A DNA stretch of 64,000 bases from Sphingomonas oleivorans. Lineage in GTDB: Bacteria; Pseudomonadota; Alphaproteobacteria; Sphingomonadales; Sphingomonadaceae. A program made the position numbers and the translations under genes. The DNA lies in the NCBI RefSeq assembly GCF_003050615.1, contig NZ_NWBU01000006.1:62001-126000 (forward strand), given 5' to 3'. Under the pieces are notes generated by a model. That model was not told where the DNA came from and ran no database searches. It worked only from the letters and a program-made list of their open reading frames with translations. Positions 51,458-60,344 of this stretch are shown in pieces (the stretch's first letter is position 1; the number at the start of each line of letters is the position of its first letter).

Positions 51458-53512
51458 CTATCGGACAGCGCCTGTGCCAGCTGGAATGGCAAAGCGGAAC
51501 TGGGCGCCGCCATCGGGATGATTGACGGCGACGATCCGGCCATGATGCCCGGCGATAATCGACTGGCAGATCGCAAGGCCCATGCCCATGCCGCTGTCCT
51601 TGGTGGTGAAGAACCCCTCGAAGATGCGATCCAGGTCAGCGGGCGGGATGCCCGGGCCGGTGTCGCGGATCGAGAAGCACAGCGCGCCATCATCATCCAA
51701 ACCTGTTTCCAGCATGATGATCCGCGCATCCTTTTCCCTCACTTCGACCGCTTGGACGCTGTTGATGAGCAGGTTCACGATCACCTGCTGCAGCTGGATG
51801 CGGTCACCGATCGCCTGCGGGAGCGCGGTCCCGAAGGCCGTGTTGATGCGGATGGCCCGGGAATCGACCTCGTGGCGGATGAACATCAACGCTTCCTGGG
51901 CGACTTCATTCAGGTCCAATGCGACGCGTTCGGGGGCGCGCTTCGCCGCCATGCCGCGAATGCGCTGGACGATGTCGTTCGCTCGGCGGCCGCTCGCGGC
52001 AATTCGTTCCGTCAGCTGCGTGACCTTGGCGATATTGGGATCCGCCCGCGCGAGCCAACGCAGGCTCGTTTCCGCATTGGTGACGATGGCCGCAAGGGGC
52101 TGGTTCACCTCATGCGCGATGGAAGTCGCCAGCTCGCCCAAGGTCGAGATCCGCGCGGCATGGGTAAAATCGGCCTGCAGCTGGCGCAATTGTGCCTCCA
52201 TCTGCAGGCGGGCTGTGACATCCTCGAGGGCGAAGATCGTGACATCCAGCTCCAACGGCGCCACGGGGTAAGTGACGGATAGCTGCACGTCGACGATGCG
52301 GCCGTCCAAGGTCTGCATTCTTGTCAGTTCAGCATGGTTTTGCTGGCCGTTGAAACGGCCGATCATGACATTGCGCAAGGAATTGCGATTGATCGTGAAC
52401 AGATAATTGATGGGCCTGATGAGGTCGAGCGGGGAGGTTCCCCCAAACATCTGCACGGCCTGGCGGTTGACGTCGGTGACCCGCACTGTCTCGTTCGCGA
52501 TGTCTATGAGTTCAGGGTGCGCGTCCAGATAGCGGTGGAAGTCCGCAACGCCCTTGTTTCTGAGATCGGCATAGATTTTGCCCATATGGCTGGCATCGAC
52601 CTGAAGAAGCGCGATCGGCATGTAGTGGACGAGTTTCCGGTATCGTGCCTCGCTTGCTCTCAGATAGAGATAGGACCGGTCGTCATCGGCTGTGCCGTTG
52701 ACCGCCACGAAGATTCGATGCGCTCGCTCCGGCTCTGTCACGCGCCACAGAGTTACCACCGGGTCACGCAGGATACCATCCGAAACAAGCTGGCGCCGGT
52801 GGGTTGGCCCGACCGTCTCGGACATGAAGGCTTCCACGATGAGTGCGCCCAATATTGCCCGGCTTTCGATCGGCCAGAAAGTCGCGACCGACTGGCCGAC
52901 CATGAGCGCGCGGCCTCGATTGCCGCCGACCAGGCGCGCGGTCCGGTCATTGACGTTGATGATGCGGGTCGCCTGGACCAGCTCATGACACCAGAGCGTG
53001 AATTGCGAAGGGGCGATGACGGTTCCCGCCCGGCGGAGCGCGACGATTGTTGCAATCAGCTGCTGCGCGCGGGACGTGTCGATTTCCCAGCTTGCCGCCA
53101 TCAGGCGGTCGGGAATATGCCAGTCTCCGCCGACCGGCGCACTTTCGTTCAGCGATCGACGGCCATATTCCACCACGTCCCGCGGCGTGCCGTCGTCATG
53201 GAAGCGGACATATTGACGGATGTCGGCAGCAACATGAATGCCCCACAGGGTTCGTCGGCTGACCGAACCCTGCCATGCGCCTTCCTGAAGCAGCAGGCGC
53301 CAATGTTCACCCTCGTTCGCACCGCGCGCGGACAAGTGGCCGATGCCGCGACCGACCATGGCAAGCGGCGGCCATCCGTAGAGCACCTCCGACGCCGGAT
53401 TCCAATATTGGATGGTGCCCGACGTATCGAAGATGATCACGCTTTCGGAGGCGAGGTCCGCAATGTCCGGCTCCGATCTCTCGACCAGCGTATCGGGCGA
53501 TGTTGGCGTCAT
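51458..53512 (-). CDS. PAS-domain sensor histidine kinase (FixL-like)
   Basis: A 684-residue soluble kinase. The N-terminus has a PAS domain (SVIIFDTSGTIQYWNPASEVLYGWP), a second longer sensory part in the middle, a further PAS (PIALLQVDASHMGKIYADL, VTDVNRQAVQMFGG), then the kinase core: H box STLGELATSIAHEVNQPLAAIV, N box QVIVNLLINSVQAVE, DTGPGIPPADLDRIFEGFFTTK. This HWE/HisKA4-type core is typical of FixL-like kinases, which signal redox, oxygen or light, but no heme ligand His is evident. The start overlaps the receiver gene by 4 bases. Confidence 0.9.
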   Translation of the reverse strand: MTPTSPDTLVERSEPDIADLASESVIIFDTSGTIQYWNPASEVLYGWPPLAMVGRGIGHLSARGANEGEHWRLLLQEGAWQGSVSRRTLWGIHVAADIRQYVRFHDDGTPRDVVEYGRRSLNESAPVGGDWHIPDRLMAASWEIDTSRAQQLIATIVALRRAGTVIAPSQFTLWCHELVQATRIINVNDRTARLVGGNRGRALMVGQSVATFWPIESRAILGALIVEAFMSETVGPTHRRQLVSDGILRDPVVTLWRVTEPERAHRIFVAVNGTADDDRSYLYLRASEARYRKLVHYMPIALLQVDASHMGKIYADLRNKGVADFHRYLDAHPELIDIANETVRVTDVNRQAVQMFGGTSPLDLIRPINYLFTINRNSLRNVMIGRFNGQQNHAELTRMQTLDGRIVDVQLSVTYPVAPLELDVTIFALEDVTARLQMEAQLRQLQADFTHAARISTLGELATSIAHEVNQPLAAIVTNAETSLRWLARADPNIAKVTQLTERIAASGRRANDIVQRIRGMAAKRAPERVALDLNEVAQEALMFIRHEVDSRAIRINTAFGTALPQAIGDRIQLQQVIVNLLINSVQAVEVREKDARIIMLETGLDDDGALCFSIRDTGPGIPPADLDRIFEGFFTTKDSGMGMGLAICQSIIAGHHGRIVAVNHPDGGAQFRFAIPAGTGAVR

Positions 53513-53910
53513 TGCCCCAACCCTTCAGGCCAGATCACGCCGTTCCCGCCGATGGCCGCGTGCAACTGGCGAAGGAGCATGTCATCAGCAGCCGGTTTGG
53601 TAAGCCAGGCTTTCGCGCCAAGGTCGAGCGCACGCGTGCGAGCCTGATCATCGTGAACCGATGTCAGCACGATAGCAGGCATCGCGGATCCCAGGGTATG
53701 GAGGCATTCGAGCAACTCCAGCCCGCTCATGCCCGGCATGCGCATGTCGGTGATCAGGCAATCGAAGCGGCCGGGCGCATATTCGGCAAGGAAGGCCGGC
53801 GCCCCGTCGAAGGGACGGCAGGCGAGCCCGGATACCATCAACAGATCCGAGAGGGCCTCGCGGACGGCTTCGTCATCGTCCACGATCGCGACAACGGGTA
53901 TATGGGGCAA
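53509..53910 (-). CDS. Single-domain response regulator
   Basis: A 133-residue receiver: VVAIVDDDEAVREALSDLL (acidic pocket), phospho-Asp in FDCLITDMRMPGMSGLELL, Thr/Ser switch in VLTSVHDDQ and Lys in GAKAWLTKPAA. There is no output domain, as with CheY or SpdR-like shuttles. The stop overlaps the PAS kinase start by 4 bases, so both are co-translated. It may act as a phosphate sink or shuttle for the kinase. Confidence 0.9.
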   Translation of the reverse strand: MPHIPVVAIVDDDEAVREALSDLLMVSGLACRPFDGAPAFLAEYAPGRFDCLITDMRMPGMSGLELLECLHTLGSAMPAIVLTSVHDDQARTRALDLGAKAWLTKPAADDMLLRQLHAAIGGNGVIWPEGLGQ

Positions 53911-53990
53911 ACGACTCTGTCCTCTCTCGCACCGGTGACGACATTGTCGCGTAACTTGTAAGCCGTTGTAACCATACCAAGGTGTAGGCC

Positions 53991-54641
53991 CTAGGATACA
54001 CGGCTTTCCCGCAATTCCGCGGGCAGGATTTCCCAGGCGCGGATCAGTTCGCCGATTGAGGCCGCCTGCATCTTCTTCATCACGTTGCTGCGGTGCAGCT
54101 TGACCGTGATTTCCGTGATGCCGAGGTCGAAGGCGATCTGCTTGTTGAGGCGACCGAGCGCTACTGCGCGCATGACCTGGCTTTCGCGCGGCGTCAGCGT
54201 GGAAAAGCGCTCGACATGCTGCTGGACGATCCGGGTGCTGGCGCGCTGGGCGATATCGCGCTCAATCCCTGCGATGACGGCATCGAGTAGGGTCTGGTCG
54301 CGAACCGGCTTGGTCAGGAAATCGATTGCGCCCGCCTTCATGGCCTGCACCGACATGGGAATGTCGCCATGGCCGGTCAGGAAGACGATCGGCTTGGTAA
54401 TGTCGGCGGCGGCGAGATGCTGCTGCAGGTCGAGGCCGCTCGATCCCGGCATGCGCACGTCGAGGATCAGGCATCGCGCCCGTTCGAGCAGCGGCGAATC
54501 CATCAGCTCGCGCGTCGAGCCGAAACAGCATGCCTCGATGCCGACCGACAGCATCAGTTCGCTGATTGCCGTGCGAACGTCGACATCGTCGTCGACGATA
54601 AGCACGAGCGGTGGAGCCTCTTCAGCGGCCGTGCCGATCAT
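53991..54641 (-). CDS. FixJ-type response regulator with LuxR HTH output
   Basis: A 216-residue transcription factor: receiver (LVLIVDDDVDVRTAISELM, phospho-Asp in RCLILDVRMPGSSGLDLQ, TKPVRDQTLLDAV) and a C-terminal LuxR helix-turn-helix (LTPRESQVMRAVALGRLNKQIAFDLGITEITVKLHRSNVMKKM). FixJ proteins activate oxygen- or redox-controlled genes. It lies 80 bases upstream of the single-domain regulator, and overlaps the Rrf2 gene by 4 bases. Confidence 0.92.
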   Translation of the reverse strand: MIGTAAEEAPPLVLIVDDDVDVRTAISELMLSVGIEACCFGSTRELMDSPLLERARCLILDVRMPGSSGLDLQQHLAAADITKPIVFLTGHGDIPMSVQAMKAGAIDFLTKPVRDQTLLDAVIAGIERDIAQRASTRIVQQHVERFSTLTPRESQVMRAVALGRLNKQIAFDLGITEITVKLHRSNVMKKMQAASIGELIRAWEILPAELRESRVS

Positions 54642-55186
54642 GGACTTGTCCTCTCAGCAAATGTTGGTGAACGGGGCTTGTGGACACGTGCCGCAATCCT
54701 GTCCTCGAACCAGCCCTGTATCCTGTCGGGGAATTCAGGCGGAGCCTTGCCCGCTACCGTCTGCGCAATGTCCGCGAGGGACTGGGCAGCAAGCGCGTCA
54801 CGCATCGCCTTTTCCGCTCGCATCATGACAGCGTGAATTGTGCAGGGGCCCCTTGTTGCCCAGGATGGCGGAGACTCGCCGAAAATGGCGCAACGCCCGC
54901 GGATTTCCTGGCAATCGAACAGCGGCTTCCTGCCCTCTATCGCATCGACGACCTGGAGGACGCTGATCTGCTCGGGCGCACGGGCGAGCAAATAGCCCCC
55001 TCGCACACCTTCCGCAGCGCGGACGATGCCCGCTTTTTCCAGCTTGGAGAAAATCTTGGCGACGAAGCTGGGAGAAATGCCCTGAAATTCGGCAAGGTCG
55101 CGACCGCTCCGCGGCTGGTCGCCGGCACCGACCAGCCAGAGCAGGCAGTGCATGCCATATTCCACGCTGACGGTGAGGTGGGCCAT
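54638..55186 (-). CDS. Rrf2-family transcriptional regulator
   Basis: A 182-residue regulator starting MAHLTVSVEYGMHCLLW, with a winged helix (LAEFQGISPSFVAKIFSKLEKAGIVRAAEGVRGGYLLAR) and three cysteines (C-X6-C-X15-C; DCQEIRGRC and GPCTIHAV) where IscR/NsrR-like members bind an iron-sulfur cluster that senses iron, NO or oxygen. The spacing is not the usual one. Its 4-base overlap with the FixJ-like gene puts it in the same operon, an unusual pairing. A start at 55222 would add 12 residues. Confidence 0.88.
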   Translation of the reverse strand: MAHLTVSVEYGMHCLLWLVGAGDQPRSGRDLAEFQGISPSFVAKIFSKLEKAGIVRAAEGVRGGYLLARAPEQISVLQVVDAIEGRKPLFDCQEIRGRCAIFGESPPSWATRGPCTIHAVMMRAEKAMRDALAAQSLADIAQTVAGKAPPEFPDRIQGWFEDRIAARVHKPRSPTFAERTSP

Positions 55187-55269
55187 AACGTGGATTATAT
55201 TTGTCCATGTTTTGCGAGACAAGAATTTTCGCTCTTGCCTCGCGCTCGCAGCCGGTCTGCGTGATCCAG

Positions 55270-56019
55270 TCAGAGCAGCGCCATTCCGCCATCGACGCGC
55301 AGATTGATGCCTGTCACGAAGCTGCTCGCATCGGACGCCAGGAACAGCGCGGCTCGGGCAAGCTCTTCAGGCTGTCCCAGCCGGCCCAGAGGGATCGCTG
55401 CTGCCATCCTGTCGATGAAGGCGCCGCGCTCTTCCGGCGCGACGCCCAGCTTGTCGAGGATGGCGGTTTCGGTCGGACCGGGACTGAGCATGTTGACGCG
55501 AATGCCGCGATCCTTGAGTTCAAGCGCCCAACTGCGGGCGAAGGCGCCGATCGCCGCCTTGGTCCCGGCATAGACCGCATGGCCTTCCAACACCTTTTCG
55601 CTCGCCAGAGAACCGGTCAGGATGATCGATCCGCCGTCGCGAAGCACCGGAACGATCTTCTGCACGCCGAAAAATGTGCCGCGCGCGTTGACGGCGAACT
55701 GTGCGTCATATTCTGCCTCGGACACCTCGTGCGAAGGCGTGATCGTGTTGATCCCGGCATTGGCCATATAGATGTCGACGCCGCCGAAGCGCTCGCGGAC
55801 CAGATCGGCCACTTGCGCATGATGCTGTGGGTCCGCGACATCACCCTGAACGCCAATTGCGGCTGATCCAATCTCGCGCACGGCAGCATCGACGCCCTTC
55901 TGGCGTCGTCCGGTGATCACAAGTTGCGCGCCCTCGGACGCGAAGACTTTTGCCGCCGCAAGCCCGATGCCGCTATTGCCGCCCGTGATCACCGCGACCT
56001 TTCCCTGCAAACGGGTCAT
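55270..56019 (-). CDS. SDR-family oxidoreductase
   Basis: A 249-residue classical SDR: VAVITGGNSGIGLAAAKVFA for the cofactor, NAGIN, catalytic Ser area TGSLASEKVLEGHAVYAGTKAAI with Tyr-X3-Lys, and SPGPTETAILDKLG. It uses NAD(P)H on an unknown carbonyl. The ATG at 56019 (MTRLQGK) has an AAGGAG site at 8 bases, better placed than the one at 56025. It is divergent from the LysR gene at 56115, which is the usual arrangement of a LysR regulator with its target. Confidence 0.9.
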   Translation of the reverse strand: MTRLQGKVAVITGGNSGIGLAAAKVFASEGAQLVITGRRQKGVDAAVREIGSAAIGVQGDVADPQHHAQVADLVRERFGGVDIYMANAGINTITPSHEVSEAEYDAQFAVNARGTFFGVQKIVPVLRDGGSIILTGSLASEKVLEGHAVYAGTKAAIGAFARSWALELKDRGIRVNMLSPGPTETAILDKLGVAPEERGAFIDRMAAAIPLGRLGQPEELARAALFLASDASSFVTGINLRVDGGMALL

Positions 56020-56044
56020 AGTCATTTCTCCTTCGCTGATCGGC

Positions 56045-56060
56045 GGAATATGGCTGTTCC
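56045..56060. promoter_or_regulatory. Imperfect palindrome in the SDR/LysR divergent promoter
   Basis: GGAATA and TGTTCC (five of six positions complementary, four-base spacer) lie in the 95-base gap between the two divergent starts. This is where a LysR operator is expected, but LysR sites are degenerate and this one is only a candidate. Confidence 0.3.
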
Positions 56061-56114
56061 AGAAGATCGGATAAGACTGGACTGAGGCACATCGTCTTTG
56101 CCAAAAACTATCGA

Positions 56115-57014
56115 ATGAAGAGGAACCTTGAGCGCACCACCGGGCTTTTCGCCTTTGTCCGCACGGTCGAGGCGGGGTCGTTCAGCGCGGCGGCGCGGCT
56201 CGCCGGGACCACGCCGTCCGCAGTGTCGAAGAATGTGGAGCGGCTCGAACGGCGGCTCGGCGTGAAGCTGTTCCTCCGCTCGACGCGATCGCTTTCGCTC
56301 ACCGTCGAGGGCATGGCTTATCATGAGCGCGTCGCGCCGCTGTTGCGGGCGCTAGAGGATGCCGATGAAGTGCTTGCTGGGGCAGGGCAGGCATATGGTC
56401 TGCTCAAAGCCACTATTCCCGGCATATTGGGCCCGACGCTGATTGATGCACTGACCAGCGCCTTCGTCGCGCGTTATCCGGAGATCAAGCTGGAGATCAG
56501 CATTTCCGACCGGCATGTCGACCTCGTCCGCGAAGGTTATGACGTCGCACTGCGGGCTGGAGGGAGTGGGGAGGGCGACTGGATCGCTCGGCCGCTTGGG
56601 TGCCTGCCGCTCGTGCTGGTGGCCTCACCCACCTATCTGGACCGTGCGGGCCAGCCGGGATCGATCGCAGAACTGGGGCGTGGCGCGCATATCCGCTATC
56701 TGCTGGGAGCACGGGCCTATCCCATCCGCTTCGCCAATGGCGAGACTTTGATTCCCGACGGTGTGTTCGATACCGATTCCGGACTTGCCATGCGCACCGC
56801 CGCGCTCAACGGTGTCGGCATTGCGCAACTACTCCGGATCGCGGTTGAGCCGGACCTGCAATCCGGGCGGCTGGTCGAGGTGATGCCGCAGGAACCGCTG
56901 GCGCCGGTGCCGATGACGGCACTGCACGCCTTTGGCCGCGTTGCGCCGCTGCGAGTAAGGCTCTTTACCGATTTCATCGCCGAAACACTCGCGGCGCGTG
57001 ATTTGAAGCGCTGA
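56115..57014 (+). CDS. LysR-family transcriptional regulator
   Basis: A 299-residue regulator with an N-terminal winged helix (GLFAFVRTVEAGSFSAAARLAGTTPSAVSKNVERLERRLGVKLFLRSTRSLSLT) and a co-inducer-binding domain (LVREGYDVALRAGG, the PLGCLPLVLVASPTYLDRAG region typical of the CrgA/DhcR group). It is divergent from the SDR at 55270-56019, which it probably controls. The inducer is unknown. Confidence 0.92.
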   Translation: MKRNLERTTGLFAFVRTVEAGSFSAAARLAGTTPSAVSKNVERLERRLGVKLFLRSTRSLSLTVEGMAYHERVAPLLRALEDADEVLAGAGQAYGLLKATIPGILGPTLIDALTSAFVARYPEIKLEISISDRHVDLVREGYDVALRAGGSGEGDWIARPLGCLPLVLVASPTYLDRAGQPGSIAELGRGAHIRYLLGARAYPIRFANGETLIPDGVFDTDSGLAMRTAALNGVGIAQLLRIAVEPDLQSGRLVEVMPQEPLAPVPMTALHAFGRVAPLRVRLFTDFIAETLAARDLKR

Positions 57015-57361
57015 CGCGCTCAGATGCTGCGAAAGCCGATCCGGCGTGCATGAGCTTTTCGCGGCTGATCATGGCCGGGGCGGTATCGGTGGGCATCGCC
57101 ATGTTCCCTTTGCTAGCGCGGATCGATCGAACGCCATGATAGGCGGCGGCACGGTCGCGTTTAGGCGCAAGAGCTGAAAAGCGGACTGTACCAAGGGGGA
57201 GGCAAGGCGCCGCAAGGGCACGCCGACCATAGAGGCGGGACTGGCCGGCCAGCCAGGCCGACCTCAACCTTTGGATAGGTGGGCCTATTCTCGACAGTGT
57301 GGGGGGCGCCCCATAGCCTCCAATGCCTGAAGGGACGCCACCAGTACCATGAGGTGAAGAG
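57015..57361. other. 347-bp intergenic region ahead of the MocR-type gene
   Basis: No gene is recognised. A perfect 12-bp palindrome (CTGGCCGGCCAG) lies at 57241-57252 and ATAGG-TGGG-CCTAT at 57275-57288, both in the region where a MocR-type regulator would bind its own promoter. The gene's ribosome site (GAGGTGAAGAG) is at the right edge. Confidence 0.45.
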
Positions 57362-58807
57362 ATGACTGCACCATGGGTCAACAGAGACATCGCCCTTGAG
57401 ATCGACCGATCGCGCTCGATGCCCATCGCCGTCCAGATCACGGCCATGTTGCGTACGGCGATCGTCGACGGGCGCCTGGAACCGGGCGCGCGGCTCCCAT
57501 CCTGGCTCGACATGGCGGCGCGACTGGGCGTTGCGCGCGGGACGGTGAAAGCCGCCTATGAGACGCTGGCCGACGAACTGCTGGTCGTGTCGGCCGGTGC
57601 CGCCGGCACCCGGGTCGCGGCGCCGCGGGCAAGACCAGCGATGCAAAAGGAGATCGACCAGAAGATCGAAATCGCGCCGCCGCTGCGCGGCATCGAACGA
57701 GGCTTCGGTCTACGGCCTCTGCCGTTCCAGATGGGCGTCCCGGCGCAGGATGCCTTTCCTGCCAAGCTTTGGGCGCGTTTGCGGACCAGGGCCGCTCGCG
57801 ATGATGCCATGGCGCCAGTCGGTCCGCCCGATCCGCGTGGGCGGCCTGAACTGCGTGCGCAGATCGCCGCGCAACTGGCGATTACGCGTGGCATTCACTG
57901 CCTGCCCGACCAGATCATCCTGACCAGCGGCTATCGCAACGGCCTCTGCCTGACGATGCTGGCGCTGCACCTGCGAGGGCGCCAAGCCTGGGTCGAGGAC
58001 CCCGGCTATCCCATCGCCCGCACCGGTCTGGAAATGGGCGGGATGACAGTCGTGCCGGTACCGGTCGACGCGAAGGGGCTTCGCGTGGATGAAGGGATGA
58101 GATTGGCGCCCAATGCGGCTCTTGCGCTTGTCACGCCCGGGCAGCAGGCACCCACCGGAGTCACATTGGCTCCGGAGCGTCGCGCCGCCTTGATTGCCTG
58201 GGCCATGCGGGAGGACGGCTGGATCATCGAGGATGACTATCTTAGCGAATTGCAGCTTTCGGGCCGGGCGTCACCGGCATTGGCGGCGGACGACACATCC
58301 GGCCGCATCATCCATATCGGGACTTTCAGCAAGACGATCAGCCCGGCGCTTGGCCTTGGTTTCGTGGTTGCCCCTCTGGCCTTGGCAGAGCGATTTGCCG
58401 AGGTGGCGGCGCACCTTAACCCGTCCCCCAATGTGACGACCCAGCTCGCGCTCGCGGACTTTATCGCGGACGGTCATTTCCTGCGTCACCTGCGTCATAT
58501 GAAGGCGCTCTATCGCGAACGCCGGGACGCGCTGCATGCCCGTCTGGGATCCGGCATCGCCGTCGATTCCTTCGCGGGCCTCGCCGTGTTGACGCACCTG
58601 CCAAAGGGCGTCGACGACATGGAGGTTGCGCGTCGCGCGATAGATCGAGGCATTGCGCCGACGCCGCTTTCCATCTGGTACAGCGACAAGGATCAGGCCC
58701 AATCGGGGCTGCTCCTCTGCGTCACCAACCTTCGCAAGGGAAGTGTCGAAAGGGCCTGCGAAACGCTCCAGGCGCTGATCGACCAACCCTCAGCCCAAGC
58801 GATCTGA
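57362..58807 (+). CDS. MocR/PdxR-type GntR regulator with aminotransferase-fold domain
   Basis: A 481-residue fusion of a GntR winged helix (MPIAVQITAMLRTAIVDGRLEPGARLPSWLDMAARLGVARGTVKAAYETL) and a fold-type I PLP-binding domain (QIILTSGYRNGLCLTML, VEDPGYPIARTG, IIEDDYLSELQ, PLP lysine in GTFSKTISPALGLGF). Such proteins sense PLP or amino compounds and usually control an adjacent gene. Here the azoreductase follows 12 bases downstream in the same direction, so the two are probably one operon. Confidence 0.92.
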   Translation: MTAPWVNRDIALEIDRSRSMPIAVQITAMLRTAIVDGRLEPGARLPSWLDMAARLGVARGTVKAAYETLADELLVVSAGAAGTRVAAPRARPAMQKEIDQKIEIAPPLRGIERGFGLRPLPFQMGVPAQDAFPAKLWARLRTRAARDDAMAPVGPPDPRGRPELRAQIAAQLAITRGIHCLPDQIILTSGYRNGLCLTMLALHLRGRQAWVEDPGYPIARTGLEMGGMTVVPVPVDAKGLRVDEGMRLAPNAALALVTPGQQAPTGVTLAPERRAALIAWAMREDGWIIEDDYLSELQLSGRASPALAADDTSGRIIHIGTFSKTISPALGLGFVVAPLALAERFAEVAAHLNPSPNVTTQLALADFIADGHFLRHLRHMKALYRERRDALHARLGSGIAVDSFAGLAVLTHLPKGVDDMEVARRAIDRGIAPTPLSIWYSDKDQAQSGLLLCVTNLRKGSVERACETLQALIDQPSAQAI

Positions 58808-58819
58808 GAGGACCATCCG

Positions 58820-59500
58820 ATGAAATTGCTGCACGTCGATTCCAGTCCTCGAGGCGCGCATTCCAACTCGCGGGCATTGTCGGCATATTTTGTCGACCAG
58901 CTTCGCCGCCATGTCCCGGCGCTGTCGGTCGACTATCTCGACCTTGCCGTTGATGCGCCGCCACCCGTCACGGGGCTGTTCGCCAGCGCGGCCTATACCG
59001 CTCCGGAAGACCGCACGCCCGAAATGCGCGCTGTCCTGGCGCCTTCCGATGCGTTGTGTCGCCGTGTGCTGGACGCCGATGCGCTGCTGTTCGCGATGCC
59101 GATGCACAATTGGTCGATGCCATCGCCGTTCAAGGCCTTTGTCGATATGATCGTGCGGGGCGGCCTCACCTATATTCCGACCGAGGATGGCCGCTATCTG
59201 GGGGCGCTGGAGAGCAAAAATACTCTCTTCGTCACGACGCGCGGCGTCGATCTGCGTCCGGGGACGCCCTTTGCCGGGATGGATGCGCTGACCTCCTCGC
59301 TGCGGGCTGCCTTCGGCTTTGTCGGTGTGACCGATCCGCTCTTCGTCGATGCCCAGCCGCTGGAATTTGCCCGGCAGATCGAACGCTTGGCGGCCCTTGC
59401 CCGTGCGCGCGAGGCGCTGCGCGACATTGCCGAAAATTGGGCGGAGGAGCGCGACGGCCGCATCGGGCCGCGCGATCTGCAGCTGTCACGGGCAGGCTGA
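58820..59500 (+). CDS. azoR: FMN-dependent NADH-azoreductase
   Basis: A 226-residue flavodoxin-like quinone/azo reductase: LHVDSSPRGAHSNSRALSAYFVD for the phosphate loop, MPMHNWSMPSPFKAFVDMIVRGGLTY and TTRGVDLRPGTPF. AzoR enzymes use NADH to reduce quinones or azo dyes, protecting against thiol and quinone stress. It lies 12 bases after the MocR-type regulator and ahead of more stress-related genes. Confidence 0.9.
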   Translation: MKLLHVDSSPRGAHSNSRALSAYFVDQLRRHVPALSVDYLDLAVDAPPPVTGLFASAAYTAPEDRTPEMRAVLAPSDALCRRVLDADALLFAMPMHNWSMPSPFKAFVDMIVRGGLTYIPTEDGRYLGALESKNTLFVTTRGVDLRPGTPFAGMDALTSSLRAAFGFVGVTDPLFVDAQPLEFARQIERLAALARAREALRDIAENWAEERDGRIGPRDLQLSRAG

Positions 59501-59598
59501 GCACGCGGGGTCGGTACAATCGCATTTTCAGCGCTTGGGCCTGTTGTCCTCTTCCCGCAGGCCTAATCTGTCATGGTTCCTCAAACAGGTGAGTTTCC

Positions 59599-59883
59599 AT
59601 GGATGCTGAAGTGACCGATAACAAGAGCCAGAGACGGTTCGAACTTCCCTTGCCCGATGGGGAGATCGCGGCGGCCTATTACCGGGTCGACGATGAAGGG
59701 CGGCTGGTGCTCATCCATACCGAGGTCCCTTATGAATTTGGGGGGCAGGGCATCGCCACCCGACTGGCGACAGGCACTTTCGACCTGGTCCGCCGTTCGG
59801 GCGGGAAAGTCGTGTTGCGATGCCCGTTCATGGGCAATTTCTTCCGCAAGCATCCCGAATATGCCGACATCGTCGCGGGATGA
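59599..59883 (+). CDS. GNAT-like (YjdJ-type) N-acetyltransferase
   Basis: A 94-residue protein fitting the short GNAT-like N-acetyltransferase group (YjdJ type): RRFELPLPDGEIAAAYYRVD, TEVPYEFGGQGIATRLA (the acetyl-CoA loop) and RCPFMGNFFRKHPEY. Substrates of such short members are unknown. It precedes the DUF1810 gene by 32 bases. Confidence 0.85.
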   Translation: MDAEVTDNKSQRRFELPLPDGEIAAAYYRVDDEGRLVLIHTEVPYEFGGQGIATRLATGTFDLVRRSGGKVVLRCPFMGNFFRKHPEYADIVAG

Positions 59884-59915
59884 GAAGGTGATCCCATTGG
59901 AATTGGAGGTTATTC

Positions 59916-60338
59916 ATGAATGACGAATATAATCTCCAGCGCTTCCTCACTGCGCAGGCCGAGACCTATGATGACGCGCTCGATATTCTGCGCCGCGGCG
60001 TCATGTGTACGCCCTATATGGATTTCATCTTTCCGCGGTTTTCCAGCGAGGCCGACGGCGAGACCCAATATTCCATATCCTCGCTCGATGAAGCGACTGC
60101 CTATCTCGATTTTCCGATCCTCGGCAACCGCTACAGGGAGTCGGTGGAGACGCTTTTCCGGCTGGTCGACAGTTCTGCGCGCGAAGTGTTCGGCGAAGCC
60201 GATGCGCGGAAGCTCCATGCGTCGCTGACACTCTTTTCGGAAGCGACCAATGAAGTCTTGCTGCGGTCGGTCCTGGCCATATGGTTCGACAATATGGTCG
60301 ACGAGGAAACCATGATCCGGATCGGCCAATATAATTGA
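59916..60338 (+). CDS. DUF1810 family protein
   Basis: A 140-residue cytoplasmic protein: NLQRFLTAQAETYDDALDILRRG, DFIFPRF, YSISSLDEATAYLDFPILGNRYRES and LTLFSEATN, all of which match DUF1810, whose function is unclear (related proteins have been linked to calpastatin-like or nucleotide-binding folds). It has a GGAGG ribosome site, and converges with the NmrA-like gene with six bases between the stops. Confidence 0.85.
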   Translation: MNDEYNLQRFLTAQAETYDDALDILRRGVMCTPYMDFIFPRFSSEADGETQYSISSLDEATAYLDFPILGNRYRESVETLFRLVDSSAREVFGEADARKLHASLTLFSEATNEVLLRSVLAIWFDNMVDEETMIRIGQYN

Positions 60339-60344
60339 GCCGGA

